Shown: piece by piece, positions 33,760-43,900 of the stretch
Position numbering within the stretch: the stretch's first letter is position 1
Layout: the number at the start of each line of letters is the position of its first letter
Assembly (NCBI GenBank): GCA_019455325.1
Contig: JACFMQ010000017.1
Location: 1-57,443, forward strand
Origin: Rhodocyclaceae bacterium
Lineage (GTDB): Bacteria; Pseudomonadota; Gammaproteobacteria; Burkholderiales; Rhodocyclaceae
Direction: 5' to 3'
DNA length: 57,443 nt
The notes under the pieces: model-generated
Databases searched by the model: none
What the model saw: only the letters and a program-made list of their open reading frames with translations
What the model was told of the DNA's origin: nothing
Position numbers and translations under genes: made by a program

Positions 33760-35700
33760 TCAGGAGAAAGTCTCGAATTCGCCCATCTCTTCCGGCTGCC
33801 TGGCCAACGGGCGCAGCGAGACGGCCGTCTTCGCCGGCGGCCGCGGCGCGGTCGCCGGACGGCGGGCGGGCAGGCCGCCGGATAGCACGAACTGATCCAC
33901 CAGCTCCTGCAGGGAAACCGCCTGGCTGCTCATTTCCTCGGCCGTCGCCGACAGCTCTTCCGAGCCCGCGGCGTTTTGCTGCGTCACCTTGTTGAGCTGG
34001 TTCATGGCCCCGGAAATCTGCCCCGCGCCCGTCGTCTGCTCGTTCGAGGCGTAGGCGATCTCGCGCACCAGATCGGCGGTCTTCTGGATCGAGGGCAGCA
34101 TGCTGATCAGCAGCGCGCCGGCGTCCTCGGCCGTCTTGACGCTGCCCGCCGCCAGCTCGCCGATCTCCTGCGCCGCCACCTGGCTGCGCTCGGCGAGCTT
34201 CCTTACCTCGGCCGCCACCACGGCGAAGCCCATGCCGTGCTCGCCGGCGCGCGCCGCCTCGATGGCGGCGTTCAAGGCCAGCAGGTCGGTGCGGTAGGCG
34301 ATGTCGTCGATGATGCCGATCTTCTCGGCGATCGACTTCATCGCCGTCACCGTCGCCGCCACCGCTTCGCCGCCCTTCTTGGCGTCGTCCGCCGACTGCT
34401 TGGCGATGTCGTCGGTGATTTTCGCGTTTTCCGTGTTCTGGGTGATCGAGGCCGACATCTCTTCCATCGCCGAGGTCGTCTCTTCCAGGCTCGCCGCCTG
34501 CTCCGTCGTCGCCTGCGACAGCGATTGCGCCGTCGTCGCCACCTGGCCGGCCGCCGCCGCGATCGAATCGGCGCCGCCCTTCACTTCGCGCAGGGTGTCG
34601 CCGAGCTTGTCCAGCGTCGAGTTCAGCGCCGTCGCCAGCGTTCTGAATTCGCCCTCGTAATTGCCGTCGACCCGCTTGGAGAGGTCGCCGTCGGCCATCA
34701 CCCGGAGCACCGCGCCGACGTCGCCCATGACCGTGGCGCTGGTCTCGGCCAACTGGTTGATGCTCGTGCTCAGATCGAGGGCGAAGCCCTGCTTGCCCTT
34801 GAGGTCGAGCCGCCGCGACAGGTCGCCCTTGGCCGCCGCGCCCACCACCTGCTGGGTCTCGCCGATGACCTCGGAGAGCTTGCCGACCATGTCCTTGACG
34901 GAAACCATCATGCTCGTCGTGTCGCCGGGGCGGGTGTCGATCTTCACGTTGAGGTCGCCCGCGGCCACGGTCTTGACGATCGCCGACACCTCGGCCGGCT
35001 CGCCGCCGAGCTGCGCCAGCGTGCTGTGGATGACGTACAGCCCGATGAGCACCAGCAGCGCGGCCGAGACCAGGCCGGACCACAGCATCAGCCGGCTGGC
35101 CGCGCGGTCGGCCTCCCGGCCCTGGGCGATGGCGTCGGCGGTGATCCGGTTGTTCATCTCGACGATCCGGTTCAGGGTGGCCTCGGAGGCTTCCAGCAGC
35201 GGCGTCCCCTTGTCCAGTTGGCCGAACAGGCGGACGAACAGCTCCTTCTGTCCCGCCTCGGAGTCGTTCCGGCTCAGCGCCTCGATGGTCGCCGTCAACT
35301 CCGTGTCGTTGCTCTTCCATACCTCCCATTCCTTGACGAACTGCTTCCAGAGCGCCGCTTCATCGGGCGTCTGCGGCAGGGGCTCGTAGAGTTTCCAGCC
35401 GCGTTCGATGTCGTCCCAGGAGCGTTTCTTGATCTTCAGCACGTCGAGGAAATGGGCCTGCGCCTTGTAGTTGTTCTCCCAGATCAGCGCCCGGAGATTC
35501 GCCGCCTGCACCGCCGTCTGGCCCTCGCTGACGGTCAGCAGGCCGCCGATGGAAGGCACGCGCACCTCGCCGATTTCCTGCATGGCTTCACTCACCGCCC
35601 CGATCCCCCGCCAGCCGGCGCCGCCGGCGACGGCCAGCGCCGCGATTGCCACGACCAGCATGAGGATCAGCTTCGCCTTGATTGTCATCTTCGCCAGCAT
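33760..35700 (-). CDS. methyl-accepting chemotaxis protein with 4HB-type sensor
   Basis: A 646-residue transmembrane chemoreceptor. Helix 1 (about 10-29) and helix 2 (about 195-215) flank a helical four-helix-bundle-like periplasmic domain, followed by HAMP repeats (about 215-370) and the signalling hairpin with [20 protein letters not shown]. The ending EFETFS resembles the xWxxF CheR/CheB-binding tail with Phe for Trp, although no cheR is present here. The ATG at 35700 has GAGGTG six bases upstream and is preferred over the GTG at 35709. It is the first gene of the cheW/STAS/cheA operon. Confidence 0.93.
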   Translation of the reverse strand: MLAKMTIKAKLILMLVVAIAALAVAGGAGWRGIGAVSEAMQEIGEVRVPSIGGLLTVSEGQTAVQAANLRALIWENNYKAQAHFLDVLKIKKRSWDDIERGWKLYEPLPQTPDEAALWKQFVKEWEVWKSNDTELTATIEALSRNDSEAGQKELFVRLFGQLDKGTPLLEASEATLNRIVEMNNRITADAIAQGREADRAASRLMLWSGLVSAALLVLIGLYVIHSTLAQLGGEPAEVSAIVKTVAAGDLNVKIDTRPGDTTSMMVSVKDMVGKLSEVIGETQQVVGAAAKGDLSRRLDLKGKQGFALDLSTSINQLAETSATVMGDVGAVLRVMADGDLSKRVDGNYEGEFRTLATALNSTLDKLGDTLREVKGGADSIAAAAGQVATTAQSLSQATTEQAASLEETTSAMEEMSASITQNTENAKITDDIAKQSADDAKKGGEAVAATVTAMKSIAEKIGIIDDIAYRTDLLALNAAIEAARAGEHGMGFAVVAAEVRKLAERSQVAAQEIGELAAGSVKTAEDAGALLISMLPSIQKTADLVREIAYASNEQTTGAGQISGAMNQLNKVTQQNAAGSEELSATAEEMSSQAVSLQELVDQFVLSGGLPARRPATAPRPPAKTAVSLRPLARQPEEMGEFETFS

Positions 35701-35799
35701 CGTTCGCACCTCGCCTTGTCTTGTCGTAATGGCAGCCCGGCCTGCGGAGACCGGGCTGCGCTTGCGAAGTGAGCTTAGGGAGGGGCGATGCGGCGGCGG

Positions 35800-35817
35800 A
35801 GAGTAGAATTACACAGG
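35800..35817 (+). promoter_or_regulatory. 18-bp motif shared by two divergent regions, copy 2
   Basis: AGAGTAGAATTACACAGG lies between the divergent starts of the chemoreceptor (35700) and the hybrid kinase (35907) and differs from copy 1 at two positions. It contains TAGAAT at 35804-35809, a good -10 match on the plus strand, but no matching -35 is seen. Confidence 0.45.
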
Positions 35818-35906
35818 ACGCATAGATGAATCCCCGTGGTCCGGAGGGCGGAGCGGCGGCCGGCGCCTTCATGACGGAGGTGTCTATTGCGATATAGTGC
35901 GGTTCC

Positions 35907-37682
35907 ATGAAATCCGGCCGTTTCCATGATCGCTGGTGCCTTTCCCTGCTGTCGCGCATCGTGTTCCTGGCAGCGGCGTGGGCGATGGCCGTCGGCGCCG
36001 CCCGCGCGGCGCCGGCCGATCCGTTCGCCGGCCGGCGCGTGCTGGTGCTCAACTCCTACACCGAAGGCGTCGGTGCCCACGAAGAGATCATCAGCGGCTT
36101 CTTCGCCGGGGTCGCGGCGGCCGGCGGCCGGAACGACAGCGTCTATACCGAGAAGCTCGACCTGCTCCGCTTCGGGACGGCGACGCACCGGCAGGCGCTG
36201 GTCGAACTGCTGCGCACCCGCTATGCGTCCAGGCAGATCGACCTGCTCGTCACGGTCCAGCAGCCCGCCCTCGATTTCGCGCTCGACGAAGGGCGCGCCC
36301 TGTTCGCGGGGGTGCCGACCATCGCCGCCATGGTGCCGGAGGAATCCTTCGCCGGCGCGGCGCATCCCCACGTCGTGCGGCTGCCCTACGAGATCGATTT
36401 TTCCGGCACCCTCGACCATGCCCGCCGGCTCTTTCCCGATACCCGGCGGGTGGTGGTGGCGGGCGGCATCGGCCCGGCGGACAGGGTGTTCATCGCCCAG
36501 GCGAAGCGCGCCTTCGCGTCCCGGCAGGGGGAGTTCGAATTCGAATACCTGGACGACGGCGACCTGGAACGCAGCCTCGAACGCATCGGCAGGCTGCCGG
36601 CCGGCAGCGTCGCCATCATCCTGACCCACTACCAGACCCGGACCGGCCTGAGCGTTCCCCACCGCGGCGTGCTGATGCAGCTCGCCCGCGCCGCCAGCGT
36701 TCCCGCCTTCACCCAATGGGCCAGCCTGCTGCAGGACGGGGCCATGGTCGGCGGCTCGGTGCTCGACGTCTCGGCCATGGGGCGCCAGGCCGCCGAGGCC
36801 GCGATCGACTACCTCGCCGGCCGCAAGACGCTGGCGCAATTGCGCGAACTGCCGGCCGTCGGGAGCATGCCGATCTTCGACTGGGCGCAGGTCGAGCGCT
36901 GGCGGGGCGACGTCTCCCGCCTGCCGGCGCACAGCGTCTTCATCGGACGTCCGGCCAGCCTGTGGGCCGGGCACCGGCACACCGTCATCGTCTGGCTGGC
37001 CGTGATGGCGGGGCTGGCCGGCCTGCTCGTCGCGCTGGTCGTCACCAACGGGCGCTACCGCCGGACGGTGCGCGACCACGCCGACCGCCGCGACCACCTG
37101 GAAGGCCTGGTCGCCGAGCGGACGCAGGCGCTGGCGGCGGCGCTGGAAAGGGCGGAGGCGGCGAACCGGGCGAAGAGCGTGTTCCTGTCGAGCATGAGCC
37201 ACGAACTGCGCACGCCGCTCAATTCGGTGATCGGCTTCTCGGCGCTGATCGCCCGCGCCGGGAACCTCGACGAGAGCACGCGCTGCAACCTGGAGATCAT
37301 CAACCGCTCGGGCCGGCACCTGCTGACCCTGATCAACAACATCCTCGAACTGTCGAAGATCGAGGCCGGACGGATCGAGCTGGAAGAAGCCTCGACCGAC
37401 GTCGCGGCGCTGGCGCGGGAGGTGGCCGACATGCTGCTGCCGCAGGCGGAGCAGGCCGGGCTGGCCCTCGAAGTGAACATCGCCGACCTGCCGCCGGCCC
37501 TGCGCGTCGACGCGGTGAAGCTCAGGCAGGTGCTCCTCAACCTGCTCGCCAACGCCATCAAGTTCACGCGCGAGGGCAGCGTCACGCTGGAAGTGCGGGT
37601 CGTCTCCCGCACCCTGTGCGACGCGCGCATCGCCTTCGCAGTGCGCGACACCGGCATCGGCATCGCGCCGGAGGACCGGTAG
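35907..37682 (+). CDS. hybrid sensor kinase, N-terminal part up to an in-frame amber stop
   Basis: A 591-residue product. A signal peptide (1-35) leads to a periplasmic ABC-transporter-substrate-binding-like sensor (about 43-340), a membrane helix (about 358-379), a coiled coil, and a kinase domain with the H-box SSMSHELRTPLNS (His432) and N-box NLLANAIKF. Translation stops at TAG (37680-37682), directly after GIGIAPEDR in the G1 box, where a Glu codon is expected. The same frame continues with RIFQPFVQV, the GTGLGLAI box and a receiver. As read, the ATPase domain lacks its F and G2 boxes, so this product should not phosphorylate. Confidence 0.85.
   Translation: MKSGRFHDRWCLSLLSRIVFLAAAWAMAVGAARAAPADPFAGRRVLVLNSYTEGVGAHEEIISGFFAGVAAAGGRNDSVYTEKLDLLRFGTATHRQALVELLRTRYASRQIDLLVTVQQPALDFALDEGRALFAGVPTIAAMVPEESFAGAAHPHVVRLPYEIDFSGTLDHARRLFPDTRRVVVAGGIGPADRVFIAQAKRAFASRQGEFEFEYLDDGDLERSLERIGRLPAGSVAIILTHYQTRTGLSVPHRGVLMQLARAASVPAFTQWASLLQDGAMVGGSVLDVSAMGRQAAEAAIDYLAGRKTLAQLRELPAVGSMPIFDWAQVERWRGDVSRLPAHSVFIGRPASLWAGHRHTVIVWLAVMAGLAGLLVALVVTNGRYRRTVRDHADRRDHLEGLVAERTQALAAALERAEAANRAKSVFLSSMSHELRTPLNSVIGFSALIARAGNLDESTRCNLEIINRSGRHLLTLINNILELSKIEAGRIELEEASTDVAALAREVADMLLPQAEQAGLALEVNIADLPPALRVDAVKLRQVLLNLLANAIKFTREGSVTLEVRVVSRTLCDARIAFAVRDTGIGIAPEDR
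37680..37682 (+). other. in-frame TAG interrupting the hybrid kinase
   Basis: Codon 592 of the kinase frame is TAG. The codons on both sides continue one hybrid-kinase sequence without a frame change from 35907 to 38543 (879 codons including the final stop). A single G-to-T change from GAG, the Glu codon usual in the EDRERIFQPF motif, would explain it. Confidence 0.9.
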
Positions 37683-37706
37683 CGGATCTTCCAGCCCTTC
37701 GTCCAG

Positions 37707-38543
37707 GTGGCGTGCCACGCCACCTCGGCCGGCACCGGCCTGGGGCTGGCCATCACGCGGCTCAACCTGCGCCTGCTCGGCAGCGACCTGAAACTCGAAT
37801 CGGCGCTTGGTGCCGGCTCCACCTTCCGCTTCGTCCTGCGGCTGCCGACGGCCGAGGCGCTGGCGGCGTCCGCGGCAACGGCGGCGCACGGCGAGGTGAA
37901 GGAACTGGAAGCGTCCGCGCAAGGAAAGCGCCTGCTCATCGTCGAGGACAAGCCCGATGCCCGGCTGCTGCTGAGGGCGCTGCTGGCGCCGCTGGGCTTC
38001 GCGGTCTCCGAGGCGGAGAACGGCGCGGAGGCGGTCGAACGGGCCCGGCGCGATCCCTGCGACCTGATCCTGATGGACTGGCGCATGCCGGTGCTGGACG
38101 GCCTGGAAGCGACCCGGCGCATCCGGGCGCTGCCCCTCGCCCGCCAGCCGAAGATCCTCATGCTCTCCGCCAGCGCCCTCGAGGAGGAGCGGCGGAGCGT
38201 GCTGGCCGCCGGCATCGACGGCTTCCTGCGCAAGCCCTTGCAGGAGGATGAGCTGTTCGAGGCCCTGGAAAGGCATCTGAACATCCGCTTCGAACGCAGC
38301 GCGCGGGGGATGGCGACGCCGTCCGAACCGCCGCCGCCACCCGTCACCACCGACCTGCTGCGCGCCTTGCCCGAGGCCTGCCGCCGCGCCCTGCGCATCG
38401 CCATCGAGGAGCTGAACCGCGCCAAGCTCGATGCCGCGCTGGCCCAGATCGAGGCGGATCAGCCGGATCTGGCGCGGGGCATCGCGCAGATGGCCCGGCG
38501 CTTCCGCTACAAGGAGCTTTGGGCGCTGGTCACCGCCGTCTAG
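37707..38543 (+). CDS. hybrid sensor kinase, C-terminal part after the amber stop
   Basis: The first ATG after the stop, at 37707, opens 278 codons in the same frame. The fragment holds the G2 box (GTGLGLAIT), the end of the ATPase domain, and a receiver (about residues 75-190) with phospho-Asp in LILMDWRMP and Lys in LRKPL, then a helical tail. There is no ribosome-binding site and the start falls inside the ATPase domain, so independent translation is unlikely. It is best read as the distal half of a broken gene, or of one rescued by amber readthrough. The frame ends at TAG 38541-38543. Confidence 0.75.
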   Translation: MACHATSAGTGLGLAITRLNLRLLGSDLKLESALGAGSTFRFVLRLPTAEALAASAATAAHGEVKELEASAQGKRLLIVEDKPDARLLLRALLAPLGFAVSEAENGAEAVERARRDPCDLILMDWRMPVLDGLEATRRIRALPLARQPKILMLSASALEEERRSVLAAGIDGFLRKPLQEDELFEALERHLNIRFERSARGMATPSEPPPPPVTTDLLRALPEACRRALRIAIEELNRAKLDAALAQIEADQPDLARGIAQMARRFRYKELWALVTAV

Positions 38544-38573
38544 CGGCCCGACCACTCCCGCCCGCTGCCGGCG

Positions 38574-38598
38574 AAAAAAAACCCGGCCGGGGCCGGGT
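38574..38598 (-). terminator. Rho-independent terminator of htpX
   Basis: Read on the minus strand, ACCCGGCC and GGCCGGGT (38581-38588 and 38591-38598) form an 8-bp stem, followed by a run of eight T (38574-38581). It lies about 35 bases after the htpX stop. Confidence 0.85.
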
Positions 38599-38633
38599 CT
38601 GGAACGCGGCGGGGGCCGCGGAGGGGGTCACAC

Positions 38634-39506
38634 TCAGGACTGCAAAGCTTGAATCCGGGATTCGATCGGCGGATGGGTGGCGAACAGCGCCATCCACGCC
38701 GGGCCGCCGGCGATGCCGGAACTGGCCATGTTCTGCGGCAGCGGCTCGGTGTGCAGGCCGCCGAGGCGGCGCAGCGCCGAGACCATCGGCTGCGGGTTGC
38801 CCATCAGTTGGGCGGCGCCGCGGTCGGCGCGGAATTCGCGCTGGCGCGAGAAGTAGGCGACGATGATGCTGGCCAGGATGCCGAAGACGATGTCGCAGAC
38901 GATCGTCGTCACGTAATAGCCGATCCCCGGTCCGGACGATTCCTGGTCGCCGCGGCGCAGGAAGGAATCGACCAGGTAGCCGACGACGCGCGAGAGGAAG
39001 ACGACGAAGGTGTTCACCACGCCCTGGATCAGCGTCAGCGTGACCATGTCGCCGTTGGCGACGTGCGCCACCTCGTGCGCCAGCACCGCCTCCGCCTCTT
39101 CGCGGTTCATGCTCTGCAGGAGGCCGGTGGACACGGCGACCAGCGAATTGTTCTTCGTCGCGCCGGTGGCGAAGGCGTTCGGCTCGCCGTCGTAGATGGC
39201 GACCTCGGGCATGGCGATGCCGGCCTTCCGCGACAGGCGCTCGACCGTCTGCACCAGCCAGAACTCGGTCGAATTGGACGGCGTCGAGATGACGCGGGCG
39301 CCGGTGCTCCACTTGGCCATCGGCTTCGACATCCACAGCGAGATGAAGGCGCCGCCGAAACCGATGACGGCGGCGAAGCCGAGCAGCGCGCCGAGGTCGA
39401 GGCCGTTGGCGGTGAGGAACCGGTTCACGCCGAGCAGGCTTGCCGTGATGCCGAGCACGACCATCACGGCCAGGTTGGTGGCGAGGAAAAGGATGGTGCG
39501 TTTCAT
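38634..39506 (-). CDS. htpX: protease HtpX, membrane zinc metalloprotease
   Basis: A 290-residue M48-family inner-membrane protease for quality control of membrane proteins. Two N-terminal helices (about 5-25 and 38-58) precede the zinc motif HEVAH (144-148), with the third ligand Glu in [13 protein letters not shown]. Two further helices lie between. The ATG at 39506 has AAGGAG upstream. It is divergent from the nhaR-like gene across an AT-rich 106-bp region. Confidence 0.96.
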   Translation of the reverse strand: MKRTILFLATNLAVMVVLGITASLLGVNRFLTANGLDLGALLGFAAVIGFGGAFISLWMSKPMAKWSTGARVISTPSNSTEFWLVQTVERLSRKAGIAMPEVAIYDGEPNAFATGATKNNSLVAVSTGLLQSMNREEAEAVLAHEVAHVANGDMVTLTLIQGVVNTFVVFLSRVVGYLVDSFLRRGDQESSGPGIGYYVTTIVCDIVFGILASIIVAYFSRQREFRADRGAAQLMGNPQPMVSALRRLGGLHTEPLPQNMASSGIAGGPAWMALFATHPPIESRIQALQS

Positions 39507-39612
39507 GGGGTGGCTCCTTCGGAAGGATGCAGCGACGGCCATGATAGTGGCCTTGTGCTTTCCATAAAAGCAGATAAAAATTTAACTTTATTTCGTAAAA
39601 ATAGGATGCTCG

Positions 39613-40518
39613 ATGGCCGCGCTGAACTACCGGCATCTCCACTACTTCTGGGTCGTCGCCAAGGAGGGCGGGGTCACTCGCGCCGCCGACAAGCTCGGCG
39701 TCGCCGCGCAGACGATCAGCGGCCAGGTCGCGCTGCTCGAACGGGCGCTCGGCGTCTCGCTGCTGGCGCCGGCCGGCCGCGGCCTGACGCTGACCGAGGC
39801 CGGGCGGACGGTCATGTCCTACGCCGACCGCATCTTCAGCCTCGGCGAGCAGATGGTCGAGGCGATCGAGTCGAGCGCCGGCGAGAGCCGGCTGCGCCTG
39901 ACCGTCGGCATCCTCGACGCGCTGCCCAAGCTCGCCGCGCACCGCCTGCTGCAGCCGGCGACGGCGCTCGGCCGGGCGGTGCGCCTGGTCTGCTACGAGG
40001 GCGAGCTGGATGAACTGATGTCGGACCTGGCGCTGCACCGCCTCGACGTCGTCCTCTCCGACCGGCCGGTGGCGAGCAGCGGCCGCCTGCGCGTGTTCAG
40101 CCACGCCCTCGGCGAGTACGCGGTCAGCCTCTACGGCGTGCCGGCGCTGGCCGAGCGCTTTGCGCCGGGCTTTCCGGCGAGCCTCGCCGGCGCGCCGCTG
40201 ATGCTGCCGACGCGCACCAACGCCCTGCGCGACCGCCTCGAACAGTGGTTCGACGCGCACGAGCTGCGGCCGGTGATCGTCGGCGAGTTCGAGGACGCGG
40301 CGCTGATGGACACCTTCGGCCGTCACGGGCTTGGCCTGTTCCCGGCGCTGACCATGCTCGGCCCGGAGATCGAGGCGCAGTTCGGCGCGCGCCCGGTCGG
40401 CGAGCTGGGCGGCGTGCACCAGGAGGTGTTCGCCATCTCCGGCGAGCGGCGTATCCGCCATCCCGGCGTCGAGGCCATGCTGCAGGCCGGCGGCGCCATC
40501 GCCCGTCCGGCGGTGTGA
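39613..40518 (+). CDS. nhaR: LysR-family regulator, NhaR-like
   Basis: A 301-residue LysR-type regulator. The N-terminus NYRHLHYFWVVAKEGGVTRAA and the helix TISGQVALLERALG match NhaR, which activates sodium/proton antiporter genes in other bacteria. A substrate-binding domain follows from about residue 90. No nhaA is in the window, so the target here is unknown. The upstream 60 bases are much more AT-rich than the rest (TTTAACTTTATTTCG and similar) and probably hold its promoter and binding sites. Confidence 0.87.
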   Translation: MAALNYRHLHYFWVVAKEGGVTRAADKLGVAAQTISGQVALLERALGVSLLAPAGRGLTLTEAGRTVMSYADRIFSLGEQMVEAIESSAGESRLRLTVGILDALPKLAAHRLLQPATALGRAVRLVCYEGELDELMSDLALHRLDVVLSDRPVASSGRLRVFSHALGEYAVSLYGVPALAERFAPGFPASLAGAPLMLPTRTNALRDRLEQWFDAHELRPVIVGEFEDAALMDTFGRHGLGLFPALTMLGPEIEAQFGARPVGELGGVHQEVFAISGERRIRHPGVEAMLQAGGAIARPAV

Positions 40519-40555
40519 CCGGTAGAATGACGCCTTTGCCCGCAAGAACCTTGAA

Positions 40556-40945
40556 ATGAGCCTGGGTGGATTCCTTGCCGTCGGATTCGGCGCGATGCTC
40601 GGCGCGTGGGCGCGCTGGCTGCTCGGGCTCGCGCTCAATCCGCTGTTCGTCATGCTGCCGCTCGGCACGCTCGCCGCCAACCTGATCGGCGGCTACCTGG
40701 TCGGCGTCGCCGTCGGCGTCTTCCATCTCAGCGCCGGCCTGCCGCCGGCGCTCAAGCTCTTCGCCATCACCGGCTTCCTCGGCGGGCTGACCACCTTTTC
40801 CACGTTCTCGGCCGAGGTCGTCGAGCGCCTGCTGGCGCACCAGCCGGGCTGGGCGCTGGCGCTCGCCGGCACGCACCTCGCCGGTTCGCTGCTGATGACC
40901 TGGCTCGGGCTGCTCTCGGTCGGCGCCGGCAAGATCTTTTCCTGA
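40556..40945 (+). CDS. crcB: fluoride ion exporter CrcB/Fluc
   Basis: A 129-residue four-helix membrane protein that exports fluoride as a dual-topology dimer. Typical features are GAMLGAWARWLLG, GTLAANLIGGYLVG and GFLGGLTTFSTFS. The 37-bp gap upstream is too short for a fluoride riboswitch. Its stop overlaps the hrpA start by one base (TGATG). Confidence 0.95.
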   Translation: MSLGGFLAVGFGAMLGAWARWLLGLALNPLFVMLPLGTLAANLIGGYLVGVAVGVFHLSAGLPPALKLFAITGFLGGLTTFSTFSAEVVERLLAHQPGWALALAGTHLAGSLLMTWLGLLSVGAGKIFS

Positions 40946-43900
40946 TGCGCATCGAGTTGGACGACTGCCTCGCCGCCGACCGGCGGCGGCTGAAATCCCT
41001 GCTGCGCGACCTGAAGTCGGCGCAGGGCGCGAAAAGGGACAAGGCGCACGCCGACTTCGCGGCGCTCGCCGCCCGATCGAGCGGGGTCGTCGCGCAGCGC
41101 CGCGCGCGGCTGCCGCGGCCGGAGTACGACGAGGCGCTGCCGGTCAACGCGCGGCGCGCCGAGATCGCCGCGCTGATCGACAGGCACCCGGTGGTCATCG
41201 TCTGCGGCGAGACCGGCTCCGGCAAGACCACGCAGTTGCCGAAGATCTGCCTCGAACTCGGCCGCGGCGCCACCGGCCTGATCGGCCACACGCAGCCGCG
41301 CCGCATCGCCGCGCGCTCGACCGCCGCGCGCATCGCGCAGGAGCTGAAGAGCGAGCTCGGCCAGGCGGTCGGCTACAAGATCCGCTTCACCGAGCGCACG
41401 TCGCCGGCGAGCTTCGTCAAGCTGATGACCGACGGCATCCTGCTCGCCGAGACGCAGGGCGATCCGCTGCTCGCCGCCTACGACACGCTGATCATCGACG
41501 AGGCGCACGAGCGCAGCCTGAACATCGACTTCCTGCTCGGCTACCTCAAGCAGTTGCTGCCGAAGCGGCCGGACCTGAAGGTGATCGTCACCTCGGCGAC
41601 GATCGACGCCGAACGCTTCTCGAAGCACTTCGACGACGCACCAGTGATCGAGGTCTCCGGCCGCCTGTTCCCGGTCGAGGTGCGCTACCGGCCGGTGGAG
41701 GCCGAGGAGGCCGAACGGGAGGACCAGCGCGACCTCTACGACGCGCTGGTCGACGCCTGCGACGAACTGCACCGCGAGGGGCCGGGCGACGTGCTCGTCT
41801 TCCTGCCGGGCGAGCGCGAGATCCGCGACGCGGCGGAAGCCCTGCGCAAGCATCACCCGCCGCACACGGAGATCCTGCCGCTGTTCGCCCGCCTCTCGGC
41901 CGAGGAGCAGGCGCGCATCTTCAAGCCGCACACCGGCCGGCGCATCGTGCTGGCGACCAACGTCGCCGAGACCTCGCTGACCGTGCCGGGCATCCGCTAC
42001 GTCGTCGACACCGGGCTGGCGCGCGTCAAGCGCTACTCGTACCGCAACAAGGTCGAGCAACTGCAGGTCGAGAAGATTTCGCAGGCCGCCGCCAACCAGC
42101 GCGCCGGCCGCTGCGGCCGCGTCGCCGCCGGCATCTGCATCCGCCTCTACGACGAGGCCGGCTTCAAGGCGCGGCCGGCGTTCACCGATCCGGAAATCCT
42201 GCGTTCGTCGCTCGCCGGCGTCATCCTGCGCATGAAGTCGCTCGGGCTCGGCGACATCGAAGAGTTTCCGTTTCTCGAAGCGCCGTCGTCGCGCGCCGTC
42301 GCCGACGGCTACCAGCTCCTGCAGGAGCTGAACGCGCTCGACGGGAACAACGCGCTGACCGGCATCGGCCACGGGCTGGCCAAGCTGCCGCTCGATCCGC
42401 GCATCGCCCGCATGATCGTCGCCGCGCGCGACGGCGGCTGCCTGAAGGAGGTGCTGGTCATCGCCGCCGCCCTCTCCGTGCAGGACCCGCGCGAACGGCC
42501 GCAGGAGAAGCAGGCCACGGCCGACGCCGCACATGCGAAGTGGGCCGACGAGAAGTCCGAGTTCCTGTCGTGGCTGAAGCTCTGGCACTGGTACGCGAAC
42601 GAGATCGAGCACAAGAAGTCGCAAAGGAAGCTGGTGCAGGTCTGCCACGCCAGCTTCCTCTCTGCCAACCGCATGCGCGAGTGGCGCGACATCCACGCGC
42701 AGTTGCACGCGCTGATCGGCGAGCAGGGCTGGAAGGAAAACGAGATTCCGGCGACCTTCGACGCGATCCACAAGGCGCTGCTCACCGGCCTGCTCGGCAA
42801 CGTCGGCTGCCGCTCCGAGGATTCGGTGTATTTCCTCGGCGCGCGCGGCATCCGGTTCCTGATCCACCCGTCGTCGCCCTTGCAGAAGAAGGTCGGCCGC
42901 TGGCTGGTGGCGAGCGAGATCACCGAGACGACCAAGCTCTACGCGCGCTGCATCGCCCGAATCGACCCGCTGTGGCTGGAGGAAGTGGGCGCTCACCTGA
43001 TCCGGCGCAGCTACTTCGACCCGCACTGGGAACAGAAGGCGATGCAGGTCGTCGCCTGGGAGCGCTCGACGCTGCACGGCCTCGTCGTCAACCCGAAGAA
43101 GCGCGTGAACTTCGGGCCGATGAACCCGGCCGAGGCGCGCGCGATCTTCATCCGCCAGGGCCTGGTCGGCGGCGAGATCGCCGACGATTTCGCGCGGCGC
43201 TGGCCGTTCTGGCAGCACAACCGGAAGCTGATCGCCGACATCGAGTCGCTCGAACACAAGTCGCGGCGGCCGGACGTGCTGGTCGACGACGAGCTGATCT
43301 TCGCCTTCTACGACCACCTGATCCCCGAGGGCATCCACAACGGCGCCGACTTCGACAAGTGGCGCAGGGAGGCCGAGCGCGACGACCCGAAGCGCCTCTT
43401 CCTCAAGCGCGAGGACCTGATGCGGCACGAGGCGGCGGGCGTGACCACCGACGCCTTCCCGTCGCAGATCAAGCTCGGCGGCGTCGACTACGCGCTCGCC
43501 TACCACTTCGAACCGGGCTCGCCGAAGGACGGCGTGACGCTGACCGTGCCGCTGCCGCACCTGAACCAGGTGCCGGCGCTGCGCTGCGAGTGGCTGGTGC
43601 CGGGCCTCCTCAAGGAGAAGGTGCAGCAACTGGTGAAGACGCTGCCGCAGAAGATCCGGGCGAAGCTGGTGCCGGTGCCCGAGTTCGCCGCCGAGTTCGC
43701 CGAGCGGGTGCAGCCTTCGGACAAGGGCCTGGTGCCGGCGCTGATCGCCTTCATCGTGGAGACGCGCGGCCTGAACGCGCGCGGCTGGGCGGTGACGCCG
43801 GACGCCTTCCGGCCGGGCGAGCTGCCGGCGCACCTTTCCATGAACTTCAAGCTGGTCGACGAGCATGGTCGCCAGCTCGCCATGAGCCGCAACCTCGCCG

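Noticed and set aside
35936-38251. An uninterrupted 771-codon plus-strand frame across the broken kinase
   Set aside because: It crosses the amber site in another frame and encodes Arg/Pro-rich sequence with no domain. The kinase motifs all lie in the frame starting at 35907.
40519-40555. Fluoride riboswitch before crcB
   Set aside because: Only 37 bases separate nhaR and crcB, too short for the known riboswitch fold, and its conserved segments are absent.
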